Shown here: piece by piece, positions 24,274-33,154 of the stretch | Layout: the number at the start of each line of letters is the position of its first letter | Position numbering within the stretch: the first letter of the stretch is position 1 | From: Regnicoccus_A sp014224355 | GTDB taxonomy: Bacteria > Cyanobacteriota > Cyanobacteriia > PCC-6307 > Cyanobiaceae | DNA length: 64,000 nucleotides | Assembly: GCF_050920705.1 (NCBI RefSeq) | Contig: NZ_CP154799.1 | Coordinates: 62,001-126,000 of the forward strand | Reading direction: 5' to 3' | The notes under the pieces: model-generated | Seen by the model: the letters and a program-made list of their open reading frames with translations, nothing else | The model's database searches: none | What the model was told of the DNA's origin: nothing | Program-made: the position numbers and the translations under genes

Positions 24274-25233
24274 TCAGTTGGCCGATGGTTCAGCCGCCGT
24301 GAGATCGCCGGCCCAGTGCAGCTTGTGGCTGAGGGTGCGGTAGTAGGAGGGGCTCTGCTGGAGCACCACCATCAGCGCACAGTGGCCCGAGCGCTGCACC
24401 ACGCAGCGATCCCCCGGCTCCATGACCGTGGCATGGGCTCCATCCTTCCAGAGCTTCACCCGCCGGCTCGGTTCACCGAGGGGCCAGATCGCCAGCTGGG
24501 AGCGGGGCGGCACCACCACCGGGCGGCTGGAGAGACTCATCGGGCAGATCGGGTTGACCACGATCGCGTCGATTCCGGGATGGAGGATCGGGCCTCCTGC
24601 CGCCATGGCATAGCCGGTGGAGCCCGTGGAGGTGGCGATGATCAGGCCGTCGCCGCGAAACTGGTCCACCACTTCCCCGTCGATCTCCAGCTCCAGCACA
24701 CAGGTGGGGGAGAACTCATCGAGGCAGGGACGGAAATAGAAGTCATTGAGAGCCCGATGCAGCGAACCAGGCCCAGAGCCGCCAGGATCCTCCGCCTCCT
24801 CCCCTTCGGGCACCCCGTCGCCGCGATCGACAAAGGCCTCCAGCATCATTCGACGCTCGAGCGCAAAGCGGTCATCGCGCAACCGCTGCCAGAGGTTGTC
24901 TTCGGAGGAGGTGGTGCTGAGCACCAGCAACTTGCGCTCATGGGTGAGAAAACCGAGATGACCACCCACGTTGAAGCTCAGGATCGGCACTTCCAGGGGG
25001 CCGAGGTGACGGGCCGCCCCCAGTACGGTGCCATCTCCACCGAGGACCACGGTGAGATCGGGAAGACAGGGCTCGGTGGCCAGCAGCCCCGGAAAAGGAT
25101 TGGAGGTGGCTCCACAGGTGGCCACCGTGACATGGACCCCCTGCGAACGCAGATCTTCAGCGCAGCGCCTGGCCTGGCGCTGGGCAGCCTGACTGCCGCT
25201 GCGCACAATCAACCAGACCCGTTGCAGCTGCAT
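24274..25233 (-). CDS. nadK: NAD kinase
   Basis: NadK phosphorylates NAD to NADP. The 319-residue protein contains the GGDGT motif (VVLGGDGTVLGAARHLG), NVGGHLGFLT, the NE/D-type loop LHRALNDFYF, and TSTGSTGYAMAAGGPILHP. A stretch of about 20 acidic/Gly residues (GDGVPEGEEAEDPGGSG) is an insertion before LHRALND. ATG at 25233 (MQLQRVWLIV) is chosen; the open frame extends upstream through the ndhE intergenic region to 25350 and is not conserved. It follows ndhE by 43 bases, last of the NDH-1 gene cluster. Confidence 0.94.
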   Translation of the reverse strand: MQLQRVWLIVRSGSQAAQRQARRCAEDLRSQGVHVTVATCGATSNPFPGLLATEPCLPDLTVVLGGDGTVLGAARHLGPLEVPILSFNVGGHLGFLTHERKLLVLSTTSSEDNLWQRLRDDRFALERRMMLEAFVDRGDGVPEGEEAEDPGGSGPGSLHRALNDFYFRPCLDEFSPTCVLELEIDGEVVDQFRGDGLIIATSTGSTGYAMAAGGPILHPGIDAIVVNPICPMSLSSRPVVVPPRSQLAIWPLGEPSRRVKLWKDGAHATVMEPGDRCVVQRSGHCALMVVLQQSPSYYRTLSHKLHWAGDLTAAEPSAN

Positions 25234-25276
25234 CAGATCAGGCGCAACATCCGAACGGCCGGAGCAGCAGGCCCGA

Positions 25277-25603
25277 TCACCAGCGCAACAGGTTGAAGCG
25301 TTCCATATCGACGGTTTCGCGGTTGCGGTAGAGGGAGAGCAGAATGGCAAGACCGACAGCGGCTTCGGCGGCGGCCACGGTGATCACGAAAATGGCAAAA
25401 ACCTGGCCACGGATCTGCTGACCATCGATGTAACTGGAAAAGGCCATCAGGTTGATGTTGACGGCATTCAGCATCAGCTCGATGCTCATCAGCACCCTCA
25501 CGGCGTTGCGGCTGTTGATCAGACCCCAGACGCCGGTGCAGAACAGAATGGCCGCCAGCACCAGGTAGGCCTCGAGCGGAATGTCGATGGAGGAGGCGGG
25601 CAT
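25277..25603 (-). CDS. ndhE: NAD(P)H-quinone oxidoreductase subunit 4L
   Basis: NdhE (NuoK homologue) is a 108-residue, three-helix NDH-1 membrane subunit. The helices are AYLVLAAILFCTGVWGLI, VLMSIELMLNAVNINLMAF with the conserved membrane Glu, and FAIFVITVAAAEAAVGLAIL with the second Glu. It starts at 25603, two bases after the ndhG stop, so translation is likely coupled. Confidence 0.96.
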   Translation of the reverse strand: MPASSIDIPLEAYLVLAAILFCTGVWGLINSRNAVRVLMSIELMLNAVNINLMAFSSYIDGQQIRGQVFAIFVITVAAAEAAVGLAILLSLYRNRETVDMERFNLLRW

Positions 25604-25605
25604 GG

Positions 25606-26232
25606 TCAGACTTTCTCCAGCAGGGTGGTGTCGCGGGGGGGGCTCTCCAGCAGAAGGGGTGTGCGTTCCTTCTCGATCAGCCCTTGATCGGCGGCTTCGC
25701 CGGTGATCACATCGCTGCTGTACACGTCACGGCGGGCCAGCACAATCGCTCCGATCATGGCCATCAGCAGCAGCACCGAAGCCAGCTCGAACGGCAGCAG
25801 GTAGTCGCTGAAGAGGTGAATGCCGATCAACGTGGTGGCGTCCTCGCCGAGGGGGGTGGGGCCTGGTACCGCCCAGGGGGTGGTGAGGTCGACCCGCAGC
25901 AGCAGCAGGAACAAACCGAGGCAGACGGCGCCGGAGAGCACCCGGCGCAGGAGCAGACCGGGAATCTCGGCCATCGCTTCCTTCTTGTTCACGAGCATGA
26001 TCGCAAACAGGATCAACACATTCACGGCGCCGACGTAGACGAGCACCTGGGCCGCGGCGACGAAGCTGGCATTGAGGAGCAGGTAAAGACCAGCCACTGA
26101 GAGAAACACACCAGCCAGCAGGAAGGCTGAATAGACGATGTTGGGCAGAAGCACCACACCCAGGGCCCCCAGCACCAGGGTGAGGGAGAGGGCGACGAAG
26201 CAGATCAGCTGGGTGACAGAGGCGATCGTCAT
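25606..26232 (-). CDS. ndhG: NAD(P)H-quinone oxidoreductase chain 6
   Basis: NdhG (NuoJ homologue), 208 residues, with five predicted membrane helices including LICFVALSLTLVLGALGVVL, AFLLAGVFLSVAGLYLLL, QVLVYVGAVNVLILFAIMLV and FELASVLLLMAMIGAIVLA. The C-terminal tail is hydrophilic. The ATG overlaps the ndhI stop by one base (TGATG), and ndhE follows directly. Confidence 0.95.
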   Translation of the reverse strand: MTIASVTQLICFVALSLTLVLGALGVVLLPNIVYSAFLLAGVFLSVAGLYLLLNASFVAAAQVLVYVGAVNVLILFAIMLVNKKEAMAEIPGLLLRRVLSGAVCLGLFLLLLRVDLTTPWAVPGPTPLGEDATTLIGIHLFSDYLLPFELASVLLLMAMIGAIVLARRDVYSSDVITGEAADQGLIEKERTPLLLESPPRDTTLLEKV

Positions 26233-26843
26233 CAGGCGTTCTCCTCGGGCTGGGACGCTGCGGCAGCCAGCTCAGCCTGCAGCTGCTCAGGGAGCTGGCC
26301 AGCCCTTGGCCTGGTGGGGTCAACGCCGTGGGGATCGATCTCACCCTTGGGCAGGTAGCCCAGCTCACGCATGGGCACCACGGCAGGATCGCTGGTGACA
26401 CTGGTGGGAAGGCGGCCAAGGGCCACGTTGTCGTAGTTGAGGCTATGGCGGTCAAAGGCCGCCAGCTCATACTCTTCGGTCATCGAGAGGCAGTTGGTGG
26501 GGCAATACTCCACACAGTTGCCACAGAAGATGCAGACTCCGAAGTCAATGGAGTAATTGCGGAGCTCTTTCTTTTTGGTCTCCTTGTTCATCACCCAATC
26601 AACCACGGGCAGATTGATGGGGCAAACCCGGACGCAGACCTCACAGGAGATGCACTTGTCGAATTCGTAGTGGATTCTGCCGCGGTAACGCTCCGATGGA
26701 ATCAGCTTCTCGTAGGGATACTGAACCGTGATCGGCCGGCGGCGCAGGTGATCGAAGGTGACCGAGAGGCCCTGGGTGATGTAATTGGCCGCACCGACGG
26801 CGTCCTTGGTGTAGTCACCGACCTTTTGCAGGAATCCGAACAT
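26232..26843 (-). CDS. ndhI: NAD(P)H-quinone oxidoreductase subunit I (2 x [4Fe-4S])
   Basis: NdhI carries the two [4Fe-4S] clusters that pass electrons toward plastoquinone. Both Cys motifs are complete: C64, C67, C70, C74 in CISCEVCVRVCP and C104, C107, C110, C114 in CIFCGNCVEYCP. The protein has 203 residues with a hydrophilic C-terminus (about 50 residues after the second motif). It lies 87 bases after ndhA and overlaps ndhG by one base. Confidence 0.97.
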   Translation of the reverse strand: MFGFLQKVGDYTKDAVGAANYITQGLSVTFDHLRRRPITVQYPYEKLIPSERYRGRIHYEFDKCISCEVCVRVCPINLPVVDWVMNKETKKKELRNYSIDFGVCIFCGNCVEYCPTNCLSMTEEYELAAFDRHSLNYDNVALGRLPTSVTSDPAVVPMRELGYLPKGEIDPHGVDPTRPRAGQLPEQLQAELAAAASQPEENA

Positions 26844-26930
26844 GGTGTGGGGAGTCGGAACGGAACGAAAACAGGAGTTGGAGGAAGGGCCTGGAGCTGT
26901 TGGCTGGGCCCATGATGACCGTCTGAATGC

Positions 26931-28106
26931 TCAACCGCCGAAAAAGGACGGGAAGGCCAGTTTGAGGCCGGCGGTGACCAGCAGATTGACCAGGGCGATC
27001 GGCAGCAGGAACTTCCAACCAAAATCCAGGAGCTGGTCGATCCGCACCCGGGGCAGGGTCCAGCGCAGCAGGATCGCGATGAACACCAGCAGGTAGGCCT
27101 TCAGCACAGTCATCACGATGCCGAGGGAGCCGGTGATCACCTGCACCAGGGGTGCATCCACCGACTGACCGAGGGCTCCGGCCAGCCATTCCACCGGCAG
27201 GGGGAAGCCCCAGCCGCCGAGATAGAGCACCGCCACCAGCAGGGCCGAGAGCACCAGGTTGATGTAGCTGCCCAGGTAGAAGAGGGCGAACTTCATGCCG
27301 GCGTACTCGGTCTGGTAACCGGCCACCAGCTCCTCTTCAGCCTCCGGAAGGTCGAAGGGGAGGCGTTCGCATTCGGCCAGGGCACAGATCCAGAAGATCA
27401 GAAAGCCCACCGGCTGACGCCAGATGTTCCAGCTGAGAATCCCGGCACCGCTCTGCTGGTTGACGATGTCGACGGTGCTCAGCGAGTTGCTCATCATCAC
27501 CACCGCCAGCACCGCCAGAGCCAGAGGAATCTCGTAGCTGATCGACTGTGCCGCAGCCCTGAGCCCCCCGAGCAGGGAATACTTGTTGTTGCTGGCGTAG
27601 CCGCTCATCAGCAGGCCGATCGGCTGGATGCTGCTCAGGGCGATCCAGAGGAACACGCCGATGCCCACATCGCTGATCAGCAGGTTCTGGCCGAAGGGCA
27701 CCACCAGCCAGGAAAGGATGACCGGCACCAGCACCAGCACCGGGCCGAGGGTGAAGAGCAGGCCATCGGCCCGCTTGGGAATCACGTCTTCCTTGAACAG
27801 CAGCTTGAGACCGTCGGCCATCGGCTGCAGCACCCCGAGGGCGCCGGCATACTCCGGTCCGATCCGCTGCTGGACGGCCGCCGAGATCTTGCGTTCCAGC
27901 CAGACATTGACCAGCACGCCGACGACGGCCGCCACCAGCACCAGCAGCATGGGCAGGGGCAGCCAGAGCAGATGGGCTGCGGCCTGGCTCAGGCCGAACT
28001 CCTCGAGGGTGCTGGTGAAACTGGACTGAAGATCAAGGCCTGGGCCCACCAGGGCCAGGCCAGGCCAGGCGGTGGTCAGAAGGGCTGGTGCCGGGTCGAT
28101 CAACAC
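26931..28106 (-). CDS. ndhA: NAD(P)H-quinone oxidoreductase subunit 1
   Basis: NdhA (NuoH homologue) forms the quinone-binding heel of NDH-1. The 391-residue protein has eight or more helices and the conserved loops WLERKISAAVQQRIGPEYAG, LPFDLPEAEEELVAGYQTEY and RWTLPRVRIDQL. GTG at 28106 is the start in this frame; the N-terminal 40 residues before VLVLVAAVVGVLVNVW are variable in the family. It lies 36 bases after gltA and leads ndhA-I-G-E. Confidence 0.96.
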   Translation of the reverse strand: MLIDPAPALLTTAWPGLALVGPGLDLQSSFTSTLEEFGLSQAAAHLLWLPLPMLLVLVAAVVGVLVNVWLERKISAAVQQRIGPEYAGALGVLQPMADGLKLLFKEDVIPKRADGLLFTLGPVLVLVPVILSWLVVPFGQNLLISDVGIGVFLWIALSSIQPIGLLMSGYASNNKYSLLGGLRAAAQSISYEIPLALAVLAVVMMSNSLSTVDIVNQQSGAGILSWNIWRQPVGFLIFWICALAECERLPFDLPEAEEELVAGYQTEYAGMKFALFYLGSYINLVLSALLVAVLYLGGWGFPLPVEWLAGALGQSVDAPLVQVITGSLGIVMTVLKAYLLVFIAILLRWTLPRVRIDQLLDFGWKFLLPIALVNLLVTAGLKLAFPSFFGG

Positions 28107-28142
28107 CGTGACAACTCCATCTCGAGCTGAGGTGAGGGCAAC

Positions 28143-29327
28143 CTAAACGCCTGGCAGGGCCTTGCGGGCATCCTGAGGCAACCAACTCCTGCGCCCTTCC
28201 CCGGTGTAGATCTGCGTGGGGCGGTAGATGCGGTTCGCCCCCAGCTGCTCCTTCCAGTGGGCCAACCAGCCCGCCACCCGGGCAATCGCGAAGATCGGCG
28301 TGAACAGATCCCTCGGGATACCCAGCTTGCGGTACACGAGCCCGGAGTAGAAATCGACGTTGGGGTAGATACCCTTGGGGCCGAGCCGATCGGCGGCCAC
28401 CTCCTCCACTCGCCTGGCCACGTCGTACATGGCGTCGTAACCGAAGCGATCGAACAACTGCTCGGCCAGACCCTGGAGAATCACGGCCCGGGGATCCTTG
28501 ACCTTGTATTCCCGGTGCCCGAAACCCATGATCTTCTGCTTCTCGGCGATGGCCCGATCCAGCCAGGGCTCCACCCGGTCCTCGGTGCCGATCTGCTCGA
28601 GCATGGCCAGCACGTCTTCATTGGCGCCACCGTGCAGGGGGCCGGCGAGGGTGCCCACCGCCGAGGCCACCACGGCATAGGGGTCGGTCAACGTGCTGGC
28701 GGTGACCCGGGCGCTGAAGGTGCTGGCGTTGAGGCTGTGCTCGGCGTGCAGGATCAGGCAGGCATCGAAGATCCGTGCCGCCAGGGGATCGGGCTCCCGC
28801 TCGGTGAGCATGTACAGGAAGTTGGCGGAGTAGGGCAGGTCGTCGCGGGGCTGGATCGGATCCTGTCCCAGGCGGATCAGCTGGAAGGCAGCCACCATGG
28901 TGGGGATCTTGGCGATCAGACGCACCACCGCCGCCTCGATGTAAGCGGGATCATCCAGGGCCCGGCGGGAATAGAACAATCCCAGGGAGGCTGCGCTCGA
29001 CTGCAGGGCGTCCATCGGGTGCCCATCGGCCGGGAAGCACTTCATCATGTCCCGGATGCGGAAGCTCACCCGCCGGTGCATCTGCACGTCGTGCTTGAAG
29101 GCCTGCAACCGCTCGACGGTGGGCAACTCACCCCAGATCAGCAGGTGGGTGGTTTCGAGGAATGTGCTGTGGGCCGCCAGTTCCTCGAGGGGATAGCCGC
29201 GGTAGGTGAGCAGGCCCTGGAGGCCGTCGATGTCGCAGATGGCCGACTGGGTCGCTGGAACACCCTCGAGCCCAGGACGGAAGACGGGCGCTGCCTGGGC
29301 GGCAACCCGGTTTGCATCCATCACCAT
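28143..29327 (-). CDS. gltA: Citrate synthase
   Basis: Citrate synthase condenses oxaloacetate and acetyl-CoA, feeding 2-oxoglutarate to nitrogen assimilation. The 394-residue protein is the short type-II-like form: GLLTYRGYPLEELA near the N-terminus, LHAEHSLNASTFSARV with one active His, LAGPLHGGANEDVLAML with the second, and IMGFGHREYKVKDPRA. The catalytic Asp is in NVDFYSG. ATG at 29327 or at 29321 (MDANRV) are equivalent. Same strand and close upstream of ndhA. Confidence 0.96.
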   Translation of the reverse strand: MVMDANRVAAQAAPVFRPGLEGVPATQSAICDIDGLQGLLTYRGYPLEELAAHSTFLETTHLLIWGELPTVERLQAFKHDVQMHRRVSFRIRDMMKCFPADGHPMDALQSSAASLGLFYSRRALDDPAYIEAAVVRLIAKIPTMVAAFQLIRLGQDPIQPRDDLPYSANFLYMLTEREPDPLAARIFDACLILHAEHSLNASTFSARVTASTLTDPYAVVASAVGTLAGPLHGGANEDVLAMLEQIGTEDRVEPWLDRAIAEKQKIMGFGHREYKVKDPRAVILQGLAEQLFDRFGYDAMYDVARRVEEVAADRLGPKGIYPNVDFYSGLVYRKLGIPRDLFTPIFAIARVAGWLAHWKEQLGANRIYRPTQIYTGEGRRSWLPQDARKALPGV

Positions 29328-29420
29328 CGGCGTCGTCCGTTCAGCAGCTCAGAAGCTAGGGCCAGGTCCTGGCCCCTGCCGTAGCCCTGCCGACAGCCCC
29401 TGGCACACCCCTCCAACCGC

Positions 29421-29960
29421 TCAGTGGCCCGTGAGCAGAGAACGGGGCGTGAGCAACAGCTGCAGGCTGGCCCCTCCCAGCAGTGGCTGCAGGCCAGCCG
29501 AGCTGGGGGAGGGCAGCTCGAGCAGAGCCACGCCGGCTTTCTTCAGGCGCAGGGCCCCGGGGGGAGCACCGCAGAGCCTGGCGGCCAGGACGCTGAGGTC
29601 GGGTTCATGGCCCACCAGCCCGAGGCGACCACCGCCAGACAGAGGACCATCCGCCGCCAGCCAGTGCCCGAGCAGGGGCAAGGGGTCGGCATCTGGGGAG
29701 AGTTCAGCCGCGATCGCCAGCGCCCCGCAGAGGCCCTCTTCCCGGGCGATCAGGGCGGTCTGGAACGCCCGCAACAGAGGGCTGCTCAGCAGCTGATCAC
29801 AGCCCAGATTCAGCTCGAGCAGCCGCCGCACCACCGCGGCCGTGCGGCGGCGGCCCCGCGTCGTCAGCGGGCGCTCCCGATCCGGACGGCCAGGCGGCGC
29901 AGGCTCCTGGCGCTCCTCGGCCAGGCCATGGCGCAGCAACAACAGAGACAGGGGGGGCAT
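29421..29960 (-). CDS. sixA: SixA-like phosphohistidine phosphatase
   Basis: A 179-residue histidine phosphatase. The RHG motif (LLLRHGLAEER) sits at residues 9-19, the second catalytic His in LGLVGHEPDLSVLA, and LTTRGRRRTAAVVRRLLEL and LLSSPLLRAFQTA fit the family. SixA removes phosphate from phosphohistidine in signalling proteins. It starts three bases after the stop of the DUF3352 gene, same strand, so the two are likely an operon. Confidence 0.85.
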   Translation of the reverse strand: MPPLSLLLLRHGLAEERQEPAPPGRPDRERPLTTRGRRRTAAVVRRLLELNLGCDQLLSSPLLRAFQTALIAREEGLCGALAIAAELSPDADPLPLLGHWLAADGPLSGGGRLGLVGHEPDLSVLAARLCGAPPGALRLKKAGVALLELPSPSSAGLQPLLGGASLQLLLTPRSLLTGH

Positions 29961-29963
29961 GGC

Positions 29964-31600
29964 TCACTCCAGCTGCAGATGCGCCCGCAGGGCGAGCAGC
30001 GAGGACGGACTCAAGGGGGGGGGTGGATCCTCCAGCAGGGGCGATTCGATCGCCAGGCTGAAGGCCAGGCCGTCGATACCGCCCACCAGGGGACGGCCCA
30101 CCAGGTTGGAGAGCAGCTGCCAGGGGGGCCAGGGGGCCAGCAGATCCTGGGCGGGTTCGGCGGCCAGAGCCACCTGCAGGGGAGCCTCCCTGGTTCCGAG
30201 GGTCTGCAGCTGCTGGATCCGCTCCTTCGGGGCCTGTCGACCTTGGAGCTGATCGTCAAGGGCGGCCAGGCCATCCCCCCACCAGGCCGTCTGGTCTTGA
30301 TCGAAACGGACACCGGCCACCGTGGCCTGCAGACGGTCGGGATCGCCTTTTCCGGGCCTGGCTTCCAGGCGGCTCCAGACCTGCAGGGTCTGGCCATCAC
30401 GCTTCAGGGGCGCCGGGCTGTAGCCCTGGGCGTTCAGCGCAGGGCGCAAGCCATCCGTGTCCAGGGCCGTCGCGGCGGTGGCGAGCATCCAGCCCTGCCT
30501 CCGGCGCAGGCCCAGCAAGGGGCCATGGTCGGCGGCCGCCACCAACGATGGCAGCGGTCCTCTCAGATCAGCGAGGGTGCGACGCAGCTGTGGAGCCAAC
30601 AGGGAGCTCCAGAGATCAGCGCTGGCCGGGTCGCCGGAATCCTCCAGCAGGGAGGCGGGATCCTGCAGCAGCGCCAGGCTCGCCACCGGGCCGCGCAGCT
30701 CACCGAGCAGGTCGGGGATCGGATCCAGCTGCAGACGAGGGAGGGGCAGACGGGAGGAGAGCAGCGCCTGGAGCTGGAGGCCCCGTCCATCGGGCACCAG
30801 GGCCGCCACCAGGTCTCCAACCCCATCAGCAGAGGCGAGGGTGGAAGGCAGGCCGAGCCAGTCGCTGAAGGCCTGAGGGCGTGCCGTGAGCAGCGCCACC
30901 CCCCCTCCAGCCGGCCGACGGCAGCCTGAAGCGAGTCCTGCCCAGCCTGGTTGAGCTCGTCGATCTGTGACACATCGAGCGCCTGCTCGAGCACCCCACG
31001 GCCGGAGGCGATCAACACCAGCTGGTCATCGATCAGGGCGGTGGCCAGAGCCTGGCTGGGCTCCCCCACCAGAGCGCCGCGGCCGCTGATCAGCCCCATG
31101 CCGCGGTAACTGCTGATCTGCAGGGCCGTGCCCGCCAGGCTGCGGGACTGCCAGAAGCGCTGCAGGAAGCGACGGGCGCCCTCCGGTTCGCGACAACGGA
31201 GAGCGAGCAACCAGCCGGTGGGCCCTGCGCTCCCCTCAGGAGCGATCACCGCCAGGCTGGTGTCGGGGCCCAGCCAGCCGGCCAGTTCGCTGCTGTACTC
31301 CAGGCCAGCGGTGGCGAAGGCGCCATCCCGCAGGTTGGCCACCAGTTCAGCCGCCTCCCGGCGCCGGGGCGGAGGAGCTACAGCTCTGGCATAGGCCACC
31401 AGCTGGTCGGGCTCCACCAGCAGGTGCAGACTGAGCAGCGCGTTGCGCGGCACGAAGCGGGCCGCCAGGGGCAGCTCGAGCGGGTGCTGCTGCAGGCGCA
31501 GCGGACTCTGACGGAGGGCCAGCCACCAGAACCCTCCCCCCAGGGAGAGCAGGAGCAGGGCTGCCGTCAGCACAGCCGCCAGGAAGGGGCGAGCCTTCAT
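29964..31600 (-). pseudogene. DUF3352 family protein, frame broken by one missing base
   Basis: A membrane-anchored protein (signal-anchor LAAVLTAALLLLSLGGGFWW at the N-terminus) of the cyanobacterial DUF3352 type; no known function. The first frame (from ATG 31600) covers PLAARFVPRNALLSLHLLV through LQAAVGRLEGG. The C-terminal half, from ALLTARPQAFSDWLGLP to LRAHLQLE, is in another frame. One extra base in the C run at 30899-30905 (eight instead of seven) restores GRLEGGVALLTARP and a 545-residue protein. The two halves fit without any gap, so the gene was recently intact or is intact in reality. Confidence 0.78.
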
Positions 31601-31714
31601 GCGCCGGACGCAGGGGTTGCTGTCATCTTCATCCATGACCACGCCGGATGACAGCCCCACAGCCCCAGGGCCCCAGGCCCCCGGCACGGCCCCGACTCCT
31701 TCAGCATCTGTCTC

Positions 31715-32065
31715 ATGCCCCCCCCGACCCCGAAGACCATCCGTGCCGGCGACCTGCAGCAACGGCTGCTCGCCGGCGAACCGCTGCTGCTGGTGGACGT
31801 GCGGGAACCGGCCGAACTGGCCATGGCTTCCCTGCAGCACCCGGTGCTGCATCTGCCCCTGAGCAGCTCCAGCGAATGGGTCGGGCGGCTCGATGAGCTG
31901 ATCGAGCGGGACCGCACCGTGGTGGTGCTCTGCCATGCGGGGATTCGCAGCTGGCAGTTCGCCTGCTGGTTGATGGAGGCCCAGGGCTACGCCGACGTGC
32001 TCAACCTGCAGGGGGGCATCGAGGCCTGGAGCGTGGAGGTGGATCCCTCGGTTCCCCGCTACTGA
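31715..32065 (+). CDS. Rhodanese-like domain protein
   Basis: A 116-residue single rhodanese domain. LLLVDVREPAELAMA and the active-site loop with the catalytic Cys (VVVLCHAGIRSWQFACW) are intact, followed by VLNLQGGIEAWSVEVDP. Such small domains transfer sulfane sulfur or work in redox stress. It precedes hrcA by 75 bases on the same strand. Not enough detail to fix the sulfur acceptor. Confidence 0.92.
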   Translation: MPPPTPKTIRAGDLQQRLLAGEPLLLVDVREPAELAMASLQHPVLHLPLSSSSEWVGRLDELIERDRTVVVLCHAGIRSWQFACWLMEAQGYADVLNLQGGIEAWSVEVDPSVPRY

Positions 32066-32140
32066 AGCTGAGCCCGAGCAATCCGACTGAACGATGGAGG
32101 TTCTTCCTTACCATCGGCTCCACACACTGCACACCCGCAT

Positions 32141-33142
32141 GTGATCGCCCTGCCCCACCGCCAGCAGCAGGTGTTGAAGGCCACGGTGCATCACTACGTC
32201 GACACCGTGGAGCCAGTGGGAAGCAGCACCTTGATCCGTCGCTTCGGCTTGCCGGCCAGCCCCGCCACCGTGCGCTCCACCATGGGGGCGCTTGAGCAGC
32301 GGGGCCTGTTGCTGCAGCCCCACACCTCAGCCGGACGCATCCCCAGCCAGCAGGGCTACCGCCTCTACGTGGATGCTCTGTTGCCCCCTCCAGGGGCCGG
32401 GGCGCTGCAGCTCCAGCGGGAATTGCTGGGTCTGAGCCTGCAGTGGGCGGCTCTGGATGATCTGCTGCTGCATCTGGCCCGTCGACTGGCCGATCTCACC
32501 GGCCTGATGAGCCTGATCAGCCGACCCCAGCGGGCCGAGTCCCGCCTGCAGGCGGTTCGCCTGGTGCCCAACGGTGAGCGGCTGCTGGTGCTGCTGGTGG
32601 AGAACGCCCTGGTGGCCAGCAGCCTCAACCTGCGTCTCCCCCCTGGAGCCAGCCTGGAGCTGCCAGCCCTGGAGGGATGGCTGCAGTCGGAACTGGAACG
32701 GTCACCAGGTGGACTGATCCGCTGGGAGTGCCTCCCCTCCCAGCTGCGCACCAGTGGCGGCCTCCTGCGTCAGGCCCTGCGCAGCCATCGCCAGGCCCGC
32801 GGCGTGGATGGGGATGGAACCGTTGTGGTAGGCATGGGCGGGCTGCTGGCCCAGCCCGAATTCAGCCGCAGCTCCGATCTGAGGCCGCTGCTGCAGCTGG
32901 TGGAGGAGGAGCCGCTCTGCCTGCTCCGCCCCGCGCGGAAGCAGGAGGCGGAGGGGATCTGGATCGGGGCGGAGCATCCCCATCCCGCCCTGCTCCGCTG
33001 CGCCGTGGTCAGGGCCAGCTACCGCGCCGGAGACGGGAGTGAAGGCCAGGTGGCTCTGCTGGGGCCGATGCGCATGGCCTATGCCACAGCGCTCTCAGCG
33101 GTGCGCTCGGTGGCCTCTAGCCTGCAGCGTCTTCTCAGCTGA
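32141..33142 (+). CDS. hrcA: Heat-inducible transcription repressor HrcA
   Basis: HrcA represses groESL/dnaK-type genes by binding CIRCE elements. The N-terminal winged helix (RQQQVLKATVHHYVDTVEPVG, PASPATVRSTMGALEQRGLL) and HTSAGRIPSQQGYRLYVDALL are diagnostic. The GAF-like middle and the C-terminal LGPMRMAYATALSAVRSVA are present; length 333 is normal. GTG start at 32141. I found no CIRCE (TTAGCACTC-N9-GAGTGCTAA) around it or elsewhere in the window by eye. The Anbu protease gene follows after twelve bases. Confidence 0.92.
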   Translation: MIALPHRQQQVLKATVHHYVDTVEPVGSSTLIRRFGLPASPATVRSTMGALEQRGLLLQPHTSAGRIPSQQGYRLYVDALLPPPGAGALQLQRELLGLSLQWAALDDLLLHLARRLADLTGLMSLISRPQRAESRLQAVRLVPNGERLLVLLVENALVASSLNLRLPPGASLELPALEGWLQSELERSPGGLIRWECLPSQLRTSGGLLRQALRSHRQARGVDGDGTVVVGMGGLLAQPEFSRSSDLRPLLQLVEEEPLCLLRPARKQEAEGIWIGAEHPHPALLRCAVVRASYRAGDGSEGQVALLGPMRMAYATALSAVRSVASSLQRLLS

Positions 33143-33154
33143 GGCCCCTGGGTC

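Noticed and set aside
7240..30905. Programmed -1 frameshifting as explanation for the split genes
   Set aside because: Not excluded, but no conserved stimulatory structure was recognised and ndhF does not fit a canonical heptamer; missing bases in homopolymers are simpler.
32066..32140. CIRCE element before hrcA
   Set aside because: No TTAGCACTC-N9-GAGTGCTAA or close variant could be read here.
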